Source: an uncultured Chloroflexota bacterium
GTDB taxonomy: Bacteria > Chloroflexota > Dehalococcoidia > CAUJGQ01
DNA length: 64,000 nt
Direction of reading: 5' to 3'
Assembly (NCBI GenBank): GCA_937879875.1
Contig: CALFMN010000009.1
Coordinates: 1 to 64,000 of the forward strand
In this document: positions 41,299 to 48,952 of the stretch, piece by piece
How the letters are laid out: each line of letters starts with the position of its first letter
How positions within the stretch are numbered: the stretch's first letter is position 1
Position numbers and translations under genes: made by a program
Notes under the pieces: generated by a model
Told to the model about the DNA's origin: nothing
The model's database searches: none
Seen by the model: the letters and a program-made list of their open reading frames with translations, nothing else

Positions 41299-42402
41299 AT
41301 GACAACTGCAGTCCGCCCCGCCCCCGCCATCGAGTCCGGCGGCGACGAGAACGCCGGCATCATCTGCGGCGGTTTGACCAAGATCTACAGCGGCGCCCCA
41401 CCGCGCCCGCCGGGCGGAGGTTGGGGCGACGCGGGCGCTGGCCGGCCCGGAGGGCCGCCGCAGGCCGGCAACGGCGCTGGGCCGGCGGCCGGCTCCGTGG
41501 GCGGCCGCGTCAAGGCCGTGGACAACCTCAATCTCAGTGTGCGACGCGGCGAGTTCTTCGGCCTGCTCGGCCCAAACGGCGCCGGCAAATCAACGACGAT
41601 CGGCATGCTGACCACGCGCGTGATCCCCACCGAGGGTCGGGCGATCGTGGACGGAATCGACGTCGTCGCGCAGCCGGCGCTGGCGCGCACGCGCATGGCC
41701 GTGGTCACGCAGGTGCCGGCGCTGGACCGCATGCTTTCGGTCTTCGACAACCTGTATTTTCATGGCCGCTACTTCTGCCTCTCACGCTCCGAATCGAAGC
41801 GTCGCGCCCGCGCCCTGATCGAGCGCTTCCGCCTGGAAGACAAGGCGAACGCCATGGTTGAAACGTTGAGCGGCGGCCTGGCGCAGCGGGTCCAGATCGC
41901 GCGGGCGCTCCTGCACGACCCGGCGGTGCTGTTCCTCGACGAGCCGACGGCCGGTCTGGACCCGCAAACACGGTTGGCGCTGTGGGAGACGATCCGCGAG
42001 TTGAACCGCCAGGGCCAGACGATCCTGCTGACCACGCATTACATGGAAGAGGCCGACCAGCTCTGCGAGCGCATCGCCATCATCGACCACGGCAAGCTGC
42101 TCGCGCTGGATACGCCGGCTGGTCTGAAAGCCCGGGTCGCCGCCGAACGGGTGATCACGGTCACGCTCGACCGGCCCGACCAGGGCGGCGTGCGGGACGC
42201 GATCCAGCGCGTTAACGGCGTTGGCGAGGTGCAGGCAGCTGGCGCCGTGCTGCACGTCTACGCCAGCGCCGCGGCTGGTCTGGTCGCTCGGCTGGTGGAG
42301 GCGGTGGCGGATGGCGGCGCGGAGCTGCGCGACCTGGCCGTGGCGGAGCCGGCGCTCGAAACGGTGTACCTCAAGCTCACCGGCAAGGAGTACCGCGAGT
42401 GA
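41299..42402 (+). CDS. ABC transporter ATPase, DrrA-like, with glycine/proline insert
   Basis: A 367-residue nucleotide-binding subunit of an ABC-2 exporter. Walker A is GPNGAGKSTT, signature LSGGLAQR, Walker B LFLDEPTAGLDP, switch His in TTHYMEEADQ. A C-terminal domain of about 90 residues is typical of the DrrA group. Between GLTKIY and VKAVDNLNL lies an extra Gly/Pro-rich insertion of about 40 residues (34-72) in the N-terminal beta region, not usual for the family. The stop overlaps the permease start (GTGA). DrrAB-type pumps export drugs or lipids. The substrate here is unknown. Confidence 0.88.
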   Translation: MTTAVRPAPAIESGGDENAGIICGGLTKIYSGAPPRPPGGGWGDAGAGRPGGPPQAGNGAGPAAGSVGGRVKAVDNLNLSVRRGEFFGLLGPNGAGKSTTIGMLTTRVIPTEGRAIVDGIDVVAQPALARTRMAVVTQVPALDRMLSVFDNLYFHGRYFCLSRSESKRRARALIERFRLEDKANAMVETLSGGLAQRVQIARALLHDPAVLFLDEPTAGLDPQTRLALWETIRELNRQGQTILLTTHYMEEADQLCERIAIIDHGKLLALDTPAGLKARVAAERVITVTLDRPDQGGVRDAIQRVNGVGEVQAAGAVLHVYASAAAGLVARLVEAVADGGAELRDLAVAEPALETVYLKLTGKEYRE

Positions 42403-43256
42403 CGACGATGGAACAGGCGGTGGTCCAGACGGGGCACGCCGCGCCTGCACTGCCGGTTCGGCGCCAGGTCCAAACGGCGCTGGCGTTGATCGAGCGCGAC
42501 CTGGCGGTCTGCATGCAGCGCTTTCCGGAGTTTGTCGTGCGCACCACGATGCAGCCGGCGCTGTTCGCCTTCGTCTTCGCCTATGTCTTTCCGCGCATCG
42601 GGCAGGGGATCGGCGGCACGCGCAACGGCGGCCAGTTCGCCACCGTGCTGCTGCCGGGGCTGATGGCGAGCACGCTGATTTTCCAGGGCATCTTTAACAA
42701 CGCCTTGCCCCTGGTGCAGGAGTTCATCAGCCGCGAGATCGAGGACCGGGCGATGTCGCCCACGCCGGTGGCCGTCGTCGCGGCGTGCAAGATCGTCAGC
42801 GGCGCCATCCAGGGCGGAATCTCCGGGCTGCTGGTAATTCCCATCGTTTGGCTCGCCTCGGGCCGCGGCGCCTCCGTGGATTGGGGCCACCCGCTGCTGC
42901 TCGTGACGATGGTGCCGGTGGGCGCGCTGGCCGGCGCTTCGATGGGCTTGCTGCTCGGCACGGTGGTCGAGCCGCGGCAGATCAATCTCGTCTTCTCGCT
43001 GCTTGTGCTGCCGCTGACGCTGCTCGGCTGCGTCTACTATCCCTGGGCCACGTTGTCATCGCTGAAGTGGCTGCAGATCGCCGTGCTGCTCAACCCCGTG
43101 GTGTATCTGAGCGAGGGGCTGCGGGCGGCGCTGAGTCCGGGTGTGACACACGGCGCGGGCATGTCGCTGTGGGCCGTCTACGGCCTGCTGCTCGGCGCGC
43201 TGGTGATCATGACCTCCCTGGGAATCGTCTGCTTCAAGAAGCGGGTAATCACGTAG
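42399..43256 (+). CDS. ABC-2 type permease, DrrB-like
   Basis: A 285-residue membrane subunit with six helices (about 55-75, 85-108, 125-150, 155-180, 190-212, 255-278). VRTTMQPALFAFVFAYVFPRIG and NNALPLVQEFISREIEDRAM match the ABC-2 family; the second is the coupling-helix region. GTG 42399 overlaps the ATPase stop, so both subunits are made together. The 3' end overlaps the OsmC-like gene on the other strand by 8 bases. Confidence 0.88.
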   Translation: MTTMEQAVVQTGHAAPALPVRRQVQTALALIERDLAVCMQRFPEFVVRTTMQPALFAFVFAYVFPRIGQGIGGTRNGGQFATVLLPGLMASTLIFQGIFNNALPLVQEFISREIEDRAMSPTPVAVVAACKIVSGAIQGGISGLLVIPIVWLASGRGASVDWGHPLLLVTMVPVGALAGASMGLLLGTVVEPRQINLVFSLLVLPLTLLGCVYYPWATLSSLKWLQIAVLLNPVVYLSEGLRAALSPGVTHGAGMSLWAVYGLLLGALVIMTSLGIVCFKKRVIT

Positions 43257-43812
43257 GCGCAGCGTCCGCCGGCGGCCTGTCTGCAAGGTCGACGGGGAGT
43301 TCGCGGCCATTGACGATGCAGGCGCTGGTGAGCGGCACCGGCGCCTGCACCAGCTGCTCGACGAAGCAGCCCCGTTTCGCCAGCCGAATCAGACGCACAA
43401 TGTCGGCCTCGGGCTCCGGCGAGTCGATCTCCAGCCGGGTGCGGCAGGCAGCCGCGCCGGCCTGCACGCTGCCTGCCAGCACCGAGCCGCCGAGATACCA
43501 ATCAAACTCGACGCGACAGTCCGCCCGCGTCACCGAGAGCTTGAGCATCGACGCGTACCGCGCCACCTGCGTCAGCAGTCAGAAGCCGGCGGCAGCAGCG
43601 AGATAGGTCAGCGGCTGCGGGTAGGCATCCTCGCCGCCGATGCGCGGCGGCTCGTCGCAGTAAAACGTGAACTTGCCCGCATCCGCCCGCTTGAGCTGCC
43701 CGCGGATCGTGGTGACGTCGACGCCCATCGTGAAGCGCTGCGTGCCCGGCGGCAGCCCCGGGCGCTTCGTAAGGTCCCCGTCGTGCGAGCCGTCGCTGTC
43801 CGAGCCTGCCAT
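43249..43812 (-). CDS. OsmC-family protein with in-frame UGA at the reactive cysteine (candidate selenoprotein)
   Basis: One continuous frame of 188 codons interrupted only by TGA at 43579-43581. Before it are 77 residues ending PLTYLAAAAGF; after it, in the same frame, LLTQVARYASMLKLSV and so on to a normal TGA at 43249. In OsmC/Ohr proteins this exact site, in the helix after PLTYLAAA, holds the peroxidatic Cys. The resolving Cys is present later in LAKRGCFVEQL. The hairpin at 43545-43570 fits a bacterial SECIS. GGAGA lies 5 bases before ATG 43812. If UGA is read as Sec, the product is a 187-residue peroxidase-like protein. Otherwise it is a nonsense mutant or sequencing error. The rest of the frame shows no decay. 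Confidence 0.7.
43545..43570 (-). promoter_or_regulatory. SECIS-like hairpin after the UGA codon
   Basis: Counted from the base after UGA, bases 14-20 pair with 24-30 (TGGCGCG with CGCGTCG, two G-U pairs), closing a GTA loop whose first base is G. Bases 9-11 pair with 32-34 (GCA with TGC) across a small internal loop. The loop begins 21 bases after UGA. Position, size and loop G are what bacterial SECIS elements require. The high GC content makes chance hairpins common, so this is support, not proof. Confidence 0.5.
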
Positions 43813-43848
43813 CAGCTTCTCTCCGTGTCTCCGCCCGCGGGTGCAGCC

Positions 43849-45336
43849 TCACGCCGAGGCCAGCGCGTAGAGCAGATCGGCGTAGGCCATCTCCATCTCG
43901 GCCAGCCCGGCGATGCCGGAACCGGCGTTCGGCTCAAGCACCAGATATTCGTTCGGCGCGTGGGCGCCGGAGCCGTGGCCGAGGCCGCCCATCACCGTCG
44001 GCAGCCCGAGCGTCTCTGTGAAGACGTAATAGGGGGCGCTGCCGGCGAGGCGCGGCTGCACCAATGGCGTCTTGCCGTACTTGTTGTAAACGCCGATCGC
44101 CGCCCGCACCAGCGACGAGGTGACCGAACTTTGCGCCGGCGGATAACCGCTCAGCTCGCGGATCTGGATGTCCGCGAAACCGTTGCGGTCCAGATGCTCG
44201 CGTACCATGCGCAGCACCTCCGCCGGCGTCTGGTCGGGGACGAGGCGGCTGTCGACCTTCGCCATCGCCGTGTGCGGCAGGATCGTCTTCGTGCCCTCGC
44301 CCGTGTAGCCGGCCCAGATGCCGTCGATGTTCAGCGTCGGCTGGCAGAGATAGCGCACCAGCGCCTCTTCACCGGAGATGCCGTCGATCCAGCGCTCGAC
44401 GCCCATCGTGCGCTTGATGCCCGCCTCGTCCCAGCTCGCCAGCATGCCGCGCAGGAGCTGCCGTTCCTCGTCGTTCGGCGGGCGCACGGCGTCGGCGTAG
44501 CCCGGCACCGTAATCGTGTTGCCGTCGGCGCTGGTCAGCGTCGCCAGCGCCTGCACCAGCCGCCAGACCGGCGAATCGACGATCGCCTTGAACGAGCCAT
44601 GAATCTCAGCGCGGGTCGGGCCGCCGGCTGCGTTGCCGCTCGCCTCGAGCTCCCAATAGGCGATGCCCTTCACGCCGAGCGGCAGCATCGTTTCGCCCCG
44701 CGGATTCTGCGAGGGGAAGGGGAAGAACGTGCCGAGGGCGGTGCGCAGCCTGTCGGCGTAGGGCGCGACGACCTGCGGATAATGCGGCGAGCCCAGCTCC
44801 TCTTCGCCCTCCGCCGCGACAAACAGGTTGACCGGCAGCTTGCCCTCGCATGCGATGATCGAGGCGACGGTGTTCAGGAAGGCGCGTTCGGGTCCCTTCT
44901 GGTTCACCGCGCCGCGCCCCATAATCGCTCGCCCCAACTCGTGCTCGACGATCTCGGCGGCGAACGGCGGCGAGCGCCAGTCGGCCGGCTCGACGGGCTG
45001 CACGTCGTACATCATGTAGACCAGCAAGGTGCGCGGCGCGCCCGCGTCATAGAAGCCGAAGACGCCCGGATGGCCATCGGTCGGCACCAGTTCGGCTTCG
45101 GCAAAGCCGAGGGCGAGCAGATCACCGCGCAGCAACTCCGCCATCTCACGTACGCCGACGTTCTGGGCGCTGATCGACGGTTGTCGCAGCCAGCGCTGCA
45201 GCTCGGCCGTATGCTCGGCCTGATGGGCGTGAATATGGGCATAGACGCGGGCGTGATCGGCCGCGTACGCCGGAATCGTAGCTGCGTCGAAGGGAACCGC
45301 GTCGCCGAGCACGCCGCGCTGCGAAGACTGCACCAT
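43849..45336 (-). CDS. M20 family metallopeptidase
   Basis: Dizinc peptidase of 495 residues. The catalytic-domain start includes ELQRWLRQPSISAQ. The first metal region is MMYDVQPVEPADW (Asp in place within the usual HxD/YDVQP form of this subfamily), followed by GRGAVNQKGPE, the general base pair AAEGEEELGSP and the C-terminal GLGHGSGAHAPNEY with a metal His. GGAGGAG about 8 bases before ATG 45336 fixes the start. YDVQP rather than HxDVVP places it with dipeptidase/carnosinase-like members. It reads toward the OsmC-like gene, 36 bases apart, so they may be co-transcribed. Confidence 0.87.
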   Translation of the reverse strand: MVQSSQRGVLGDAVPFDAATIPAYAADHARVYAHIHAHQAEHTAELQRWLRQPSISAQNVGVREMAELLRGDLLALGFAEAELVPTDGHPGVFGFYDAGAPRTLLVYMMYDVQPVEPADWRSPPFAAEIVEHELGRAIMGRGAVNQKGPERAFLNTVASIIACEGKLPVNLFVAAEGEEELGSPHYPQVVAPYADRLRTALGTFFPFPSQNPRGETMLPLGVKGIAYWELEASGNAAGGPTRAEIHGSFKAIVDSPVWRLVQALATLTSADGNTITVPGYADAVRPPNDEERQLLRGMLASWDEAGIKRTMGVERWIDGISGEEALVRYLCQPTLNIDGIWAGYTGEGTKTILPHTAMAKVDSRLVPDQTPAEVLRMVREHLDRNGFADIQIRELSGYPPAQSSVTSSLVRAAIGVYNKYGKTPLVQPRLAGSAPYYVFTETLGLPTVMGGLGHGSGAHAPNEYLVLEPNAGSGIAGLAEMEMAYADLLYALASA

Positions 45337-45649
45337 CGCCGGACTCCTCCTACGGCTGGCACGAGTGGGCCGGCCGTCGCACCGGCAACTATAGCGCAGG
45401 CACAAGGCGAAGGCATCGGGACAACGCGTTGAGAGCCACCGCACGCTGGCGAGAGTCGCCGGATCGTCCCATTCCCGGCTGCCGCCGCCAGCGGGCGCTT
45501 CTCGTCGATCTCAGCGCCCCGCCGCGATCGGCGCGCGTACCAGTACGGCGCCCGCCGACTGCCGGCACACGGTAGACTGACCATGGGCGGCCCACGGCCG
45601 CCCGCGGTGCCGACGATGGAGAGCTGCCAGCACATCCTCTGGAGCGTGG

Positions 45650-45727
45650 ATGGCCACGGGCGAGCATCACGACGAGGGCGCCCGGGCCTTCGTGGAGAAG
45701 CGGGAGCCGCGCTTCGTGGGGCGATAG
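45650..45727 (+). pseudogene. C-terminal remnant of an enoyl-CoA hydratase gene
   Basis: Twenty-five codons end with EGARAFVEKREPRFVGR and a stop, the standard C-terminus of enoyl-CoA hydratase/isomerase proteins. No upstream part of such a gene is found in any frame. It is therefore a leftover tail, with the repeat copy beginning 24 bases later, perhaps at the deletion joint. Confidence 0.6.
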
Positions 45728-45751
45728 CGGCAGCGGCGCTGGTGCCTGCGC

Positions 45752-45975
45752 GGGGCGCCTAACCCCGCTTTGGCCGGCGCCAAAGCTCCCTTCCCCACAG
45801 GGGAAGGGTTACGGTGTCGAGGGCAACCGACGCCGGGCGGAGACCAACCCATCGGCCATCCCGTGAGGACACCCCGGCCCCGTCGCCGTCGCACGGTGTA
45901 TGGAACGCTTCAGAAGTCCCTTCCAGTCTCGGGAAGGGACAGGTTTCGCTGAAGCGAAATCAGGGTTAGGTGCCC
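45752..45975 (-). repeat. Intergenic repeat copy C, inverted ends
   Basis: Starts GGGGCGCCTAACCC and ends GGGTTAGGTGCCC, 224 bases. Read on the minus strand, it aligns with copy A (7671-7922): the TTTCGC-type stem, the GTCCCTTCC/GGGAAGGGAC stem and the central GTGTCC...GGGAT blocks come in the same order with moderate divergence. It has no coding capacity. Confidence 0.8.
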
Positions 45976-46022
45976 GCATGGCGCGGCGCGGCCACATCGC
46001 ACCGATGGCCTATGCTGGCCGC

Positions 46023-48122
46023 ATGCCTGACGCTTCGCCCACGACCAACGTCATATCGCGTCTGTCCCGATCCTGGTCCCGCAAACGCGCTCGCATGTTC
46101 GCCGGCGTGATGCTCGGCGCGGCGCTGCTCTGCGGAACGCACAGGACGCGGGCGGCGGCGCCGGCTCGCGTCGCGACGCCGGCGCAGACCGCGGCGCATC
46201 TGGCGGCGATCCGCACGGCGTACGACGATCTGCTCGACGCCTTCCACCAGCCCGAACCGCCGGACGCGCTGCTGCAGCCGGCGCTTGACAGTCTGCTCGC
46301 CGACACCCGCAAGCACGGCCTCAGCCTCCAGCCGATCACCCTGCCGGCCGACCGCGACGGCGCCTTTGCCGCGTTTGCGGATCTCTTCAATCAATTCGCG
46401 CAGTACGCCGCACAGGCGAGCGACGATGCCGTGCAGAATACTGCCTTCGACGCGATCGACGCGATGACCGGCGCATTGCGCGACGATCATACCGGCTTCA
46501 TCGATCCCAACGGACTACGGCAGTTCGCCGCCGAGCTTTCGGCCGGCTCGGGCTTCGGCAGCGGCTTCGTGCTACGAAACGCCAATCCGCCCTACGTGCG
46601 CGAGGTCGCCCCGGCCGGCCCGGCGGACCGCGCCGGCCTGCGTCCCGGCGATGCCCTGCTCGCCGTGAACGGAACACCGGTGACGCCGCGTGCGCAGAGC
46701 AGCCTGAGAAGCATCTTCGCGGGCGACTCCGGCCCGTACACCCTGCGTGTGGACCGGCCTGGTGACGGCGAACTGGATCTCAGCATCACGCCGGGGCCGT
46801 ATCACTATGCGGAGTGGAGCGCGACGGTGCTCCCCGGCGGCGTCGGCCTGATGCGACTGCGCGAGTTCATCGATCCCTGGCGTCCACTGCCCGACGGCCG
46901 CACGATCGACATGGCGATCGACGACGTGCTGGAACAGTTCGAGGCGGCCGGCGTCACGCTCTGGCTGCTTGACCTACGCGATAACCCCGGCGGCTCCGGC
47001 CTGCTGGCGGATGCGCTCACCGGCCGCTTCGTCCCCGACGGTCTCTCCGACCGGCAGTTCGACGGGCGTGGCCATGCAGGCCAGGACTTGGTCGACGGAC
47101 GGCTGTTCCGCGTACAACGGCCGCTGGCAGTGTTGGTGAACGGCGGCTCGACCTCCGCCTCGGACCTTGCCGCCTCGGTGTTCAAAGAATCCGGCCGGGC
47201 GCTGCTCGTGGGCCAGCGTACCGGCGGCGCCCTCGGCAACGCCGCAATCTGGCCGATCGGCGACGGCGCCGGTATGGAAATCAGCTTCGCCGATGTCCAC
47301 AGCGGCAAAAACGACGCGGTGATCGATCGCGTCGGCGTGCCGGTCGACGTGTCTGCCCCCGACCGCACCGTGAGCGACCTGGCCGCCGGCCGCGATCCGC
47401 AGCTCGATGCTGCGATCGCGGCACTGAAGCAGCGGGACGCCGCGCCCGTGCAGGCAGCGGCTGCCGGTCTTACGCCGCTCGACCGGGCGGATGTGCAGGG
47501 GCGGCTGCTGCGCTATCTGCCCCCGGCGTCGGCGCTCGCCGCCGCGTTGCCGGGCCAAACGGACGTGCAGGATACGGGCGGTTATACGCTGCTGAGCTAC
47601 AACGACTACAACAACTGGGCGACGGCCACGGTGACGACCTCCGGCAGCGGCGGCGGCCGCGATGGCGTCGCCACGCGCGAAGCGGCGCGGCAGCGCGGCT
47701 GGCAGGGCGGCCGCGTCGAAGTGTACGGCGGCGGCGACCCGCTCGGCCCGTCGCTCTGGCTGGAGCTGGATGACTATCAGGGTGTCAGCGGGGCGGAGGC
47801 CGCACTTGCCGCCAATGACTTCTCCGATCAGTGGCAGCCGGAGAACGCTGTGCTGCAGCTCGGCGACGCGGAAACGCTGGCGTATGCAGGCACATGGGGC
47901 GATCTCGGCACGCTGCTGCTGCGCTGGCGCCGGGGCAGCATCGTGTTTACGGCTGAGTATCAGGCAGCGCCGGGAACGGCCTCGCCGGCGGGCGACACCG
48001 CGCTGGCGCAGGCCGTCGATGCAGCCTTCGTGCAGACCCCGGCTTCGCTGTCCTACACGCTGATCATCGTGCCGCTGCGCCGCACGCTGCCATTTCTGCG
48101 CGCGGCCGAGAGCGCGGCGTAG
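46023..48122 (+). CDS. S41 family (C-terminal processing-like) peptidase with PDZ domain
   Basis: A 699-residue exported protein: basic N-terminus, hydrophobic signal (MFAGVMLGAALLCG), helical region, LRDDHTGFIDP, a PDZ domain (about 185-265, VAPAGPADRAGLRPGDALLA) and the S41 core with LDLRDNPGGSG and the serine in NGGSTSASDLAASVF. The region after it reads GQRTGGALG, where CtpA-type enzymes have a GxxTxGKG lysine, so the usual Ser-Lys dyad is not evident. The C-terminal 220 residues are an unassigned extracytoplasmic domain. The start is uncertain: ATG 46023 lacks a ribosome site, and upstream in-frame starts run into the repeat. Confidence 0.83.
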   Translation: MPDASPTTNVISRLSRSWSRKRARMFAGVMLGAALLCGTHRTRAAAPARVATPAQTAAHLAAIRTAYDDLLDAFHQPEPPDALLQPALDSLLADTRKHGLSLQPITLPADRDGAFAAFADLFNQFAQYAAQASDDAVQNTAFDAIDAMTGALRDDHTGFIDPNGLRQFAAELSAGSGFGSGFVLRNANPPYVREVAPAGPADRAGLRPGDALLAVNGTPVTPRAQSSLRSIFAGDSGPYTLRVDRPGDGELDLSITPGPYHYAEWSATVLPGGVGLMRLREFIDPWRPLPDGRTIDMAIDDVLEQFEAAGVTLWLLDLRDNPGGSGLLADALTGRFVPDGLSDRQFDGRGHAGQDLVDGRLFRVQRPLAVLVNGGSTSASDLAASVFKESGRALLVGQRTGGALGNAAIWPIGDGAGMEISFADVHSGKNDAVIDRVGVPVDVSAPDRTVSDLAAGRDPQLDAAIAALKQRDAAPVQAAAAGLTPLDRADVQGRLLRYLPPASALAAALPGQTDVQDTGGYTLLSYNDYNNWATATVTTSGSGGGRDGVATREAARQRGWQGGRVEVYGGGDPLGPSLWLELDDYQGVSGAEAALAANDFSDQWQPENAVLQLGDAETLAYAGTWGDLGTLLLRWRRGSIVFTAEYQAAPGTASPAGDTALAQAVDAAFVQTPASLSYTLIIVPLRRTLPFLRAAESAA

Positions 48123-48180
48123 CGGGGACCGAAGCCGGGGTCATCGGCGCGAGCTGCCGCGCCGCGGCACCGGCGTCTGG

Positions 48181-48210
48181 AGCGCCGGCGCCGTTGCGTT
48201 TGCCGGCGCT
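48181..48210. terminator. Hairpin between convergent genes
   Basis: AGCGCCGGC (48181-48189) and GCCGGCGCT (48202-48210) form a perfect 9-bp stem with a 12-base loop in the gap between the protease and the cupredoxin gene, reaching the cupredoxin stop codon. No T-run follows on either strand, so termination, if any, would be weak or need other factors. Confidence 0.4.
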
Positions 48211-48676
48211 ACTGAGCGGGAGCGAGCACGGTAAAGGAGCCCGTCATCCAGGGATGCAGCGTGCAGTAGTACAGATACTGGCCCGGATCGAGCGTGCTGG
48301 TGTCCAGCGTCCAGGACTGACCGGGCATAATCAGCAGGTCGCGCGTGGGCGACGAGTCAAACTTCTCACCCGAGGCGAGGGTGCGCGTGGGCGCCATGCC
48401 GCTCCAGGTGATCGAGGTAACGGTGTGCGGCGCCGTGCTCGTCGCCGGATTGTCGAACTCGATCGGCTCGCCCTGCGTCACGGTCAGGTGCGCCGGCGCG
48501 AACGTCCATTGGCCGAGCCCCTCGGCATCCGTCGGAGTGAGGCCGGAATCGTTCTGGACGACGGTGACGCGCGGGGTGAATGCCGTCGCCGGGCGCTGAG
48601 CGCGGGCGCCCGCCATCGTCGCCAGGGCGCCGCCAACCAGAAGCGAGGCAAGAACCGGCCGGATGGGAACGCGCAT
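48209..48676 (-). CDS. Plastocyanin-like cupredoxin, exported
   Basis: Small blue-copper protein of 155 residues. A signal peptide (to about ARA at residue 26) precedes one cupredoxin domain. The copper ligands are His in STAPHTVTS and Cys, His and Met in YYCTLHPWMTGSF, the standard type 1 set. GGAGA 8 bases before ATG 48676 gives the start. Likely role: periplasmic or surface electron carrier. An 11-bp-arm palindrome lies 48 bases upstream, between it and the divergent peptidase. Confidence 0.88.
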   Translation of the reverse strand: MRVPIRPVLASLLVGGALATMAGARAQRPATAFTPRVTVVQNDSGLTPTDAEGLGQWTFAPAHLTVTQGEPIEFDNPATSTAPHTVTSITWSGMAPTRTLASGEKFDSSPTRDLLIMPGQSWTLDTSTLDPGQYLYYCTLHPWMTGSFTVLAPAQ

Positions 48677-48723
48677 GAGTCCGTCTCCTTCGCGTGGCCG
48701 CGGGCTGATTCGTGGCCGCGGCC

Positions 48724-48750
48724 GTCACGCGCTATACGTTAGCGCGTGAC
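48724..48750. promoter_or_regulatory. Perfect 27-base palindrome between divergent genes
   Basis: GTCACGCGCTA and TAGCGCGTGAC are exact reverse complements, 11 bases each, around the centre TACGT. It sits 48 bases before the cupredoxin start and about 200 before the M20 peptidase start. With no T-run it is unlike a terminator; a dimeric regulator's operator is the natural reading. No regulator gene is adjacent. Confidence 0.6.
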
Positions 48751-48952
48751 TTTCGGATTCAAGGCCAACGTTCGGAAATTGCAAGGATTCACGTCGTTCG
48801 CGGGTGCATCCGACACCAGCTTCGCCGCGTCTGTTCATGAATGCGACGCGGATCGCGCGTTCGGTGGAGAAGACACACGGATTCTGTGTTGTGACGGCGC
48901 CGCGCGGCTCGCATACAGTGTGGTCAGCCGCCTCGAGAACTGGAGCGCCGAG

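Larger units (their letters stand above)
45337..46022. other. Long intergenic region with gene remnant and repeat
   Basis: This divergent gap holds a short remnant of an enoyl-CoA hydratase gene (45650-45727) and repeat copy C (45752-45975). No intact gene is visible. A possible -10 (TATGCT, 46011-46016) lies close before the protease start. Confidence 0.6.

Noticed and set aside
43579..43581. Treating the OsmC-like region as two separate short genes
   Set aside because: The downstream part starts at an internal GTG without a ribosome site, and both parts are one frame of one known fold, so a single gene with an internal UGA is the better reading.
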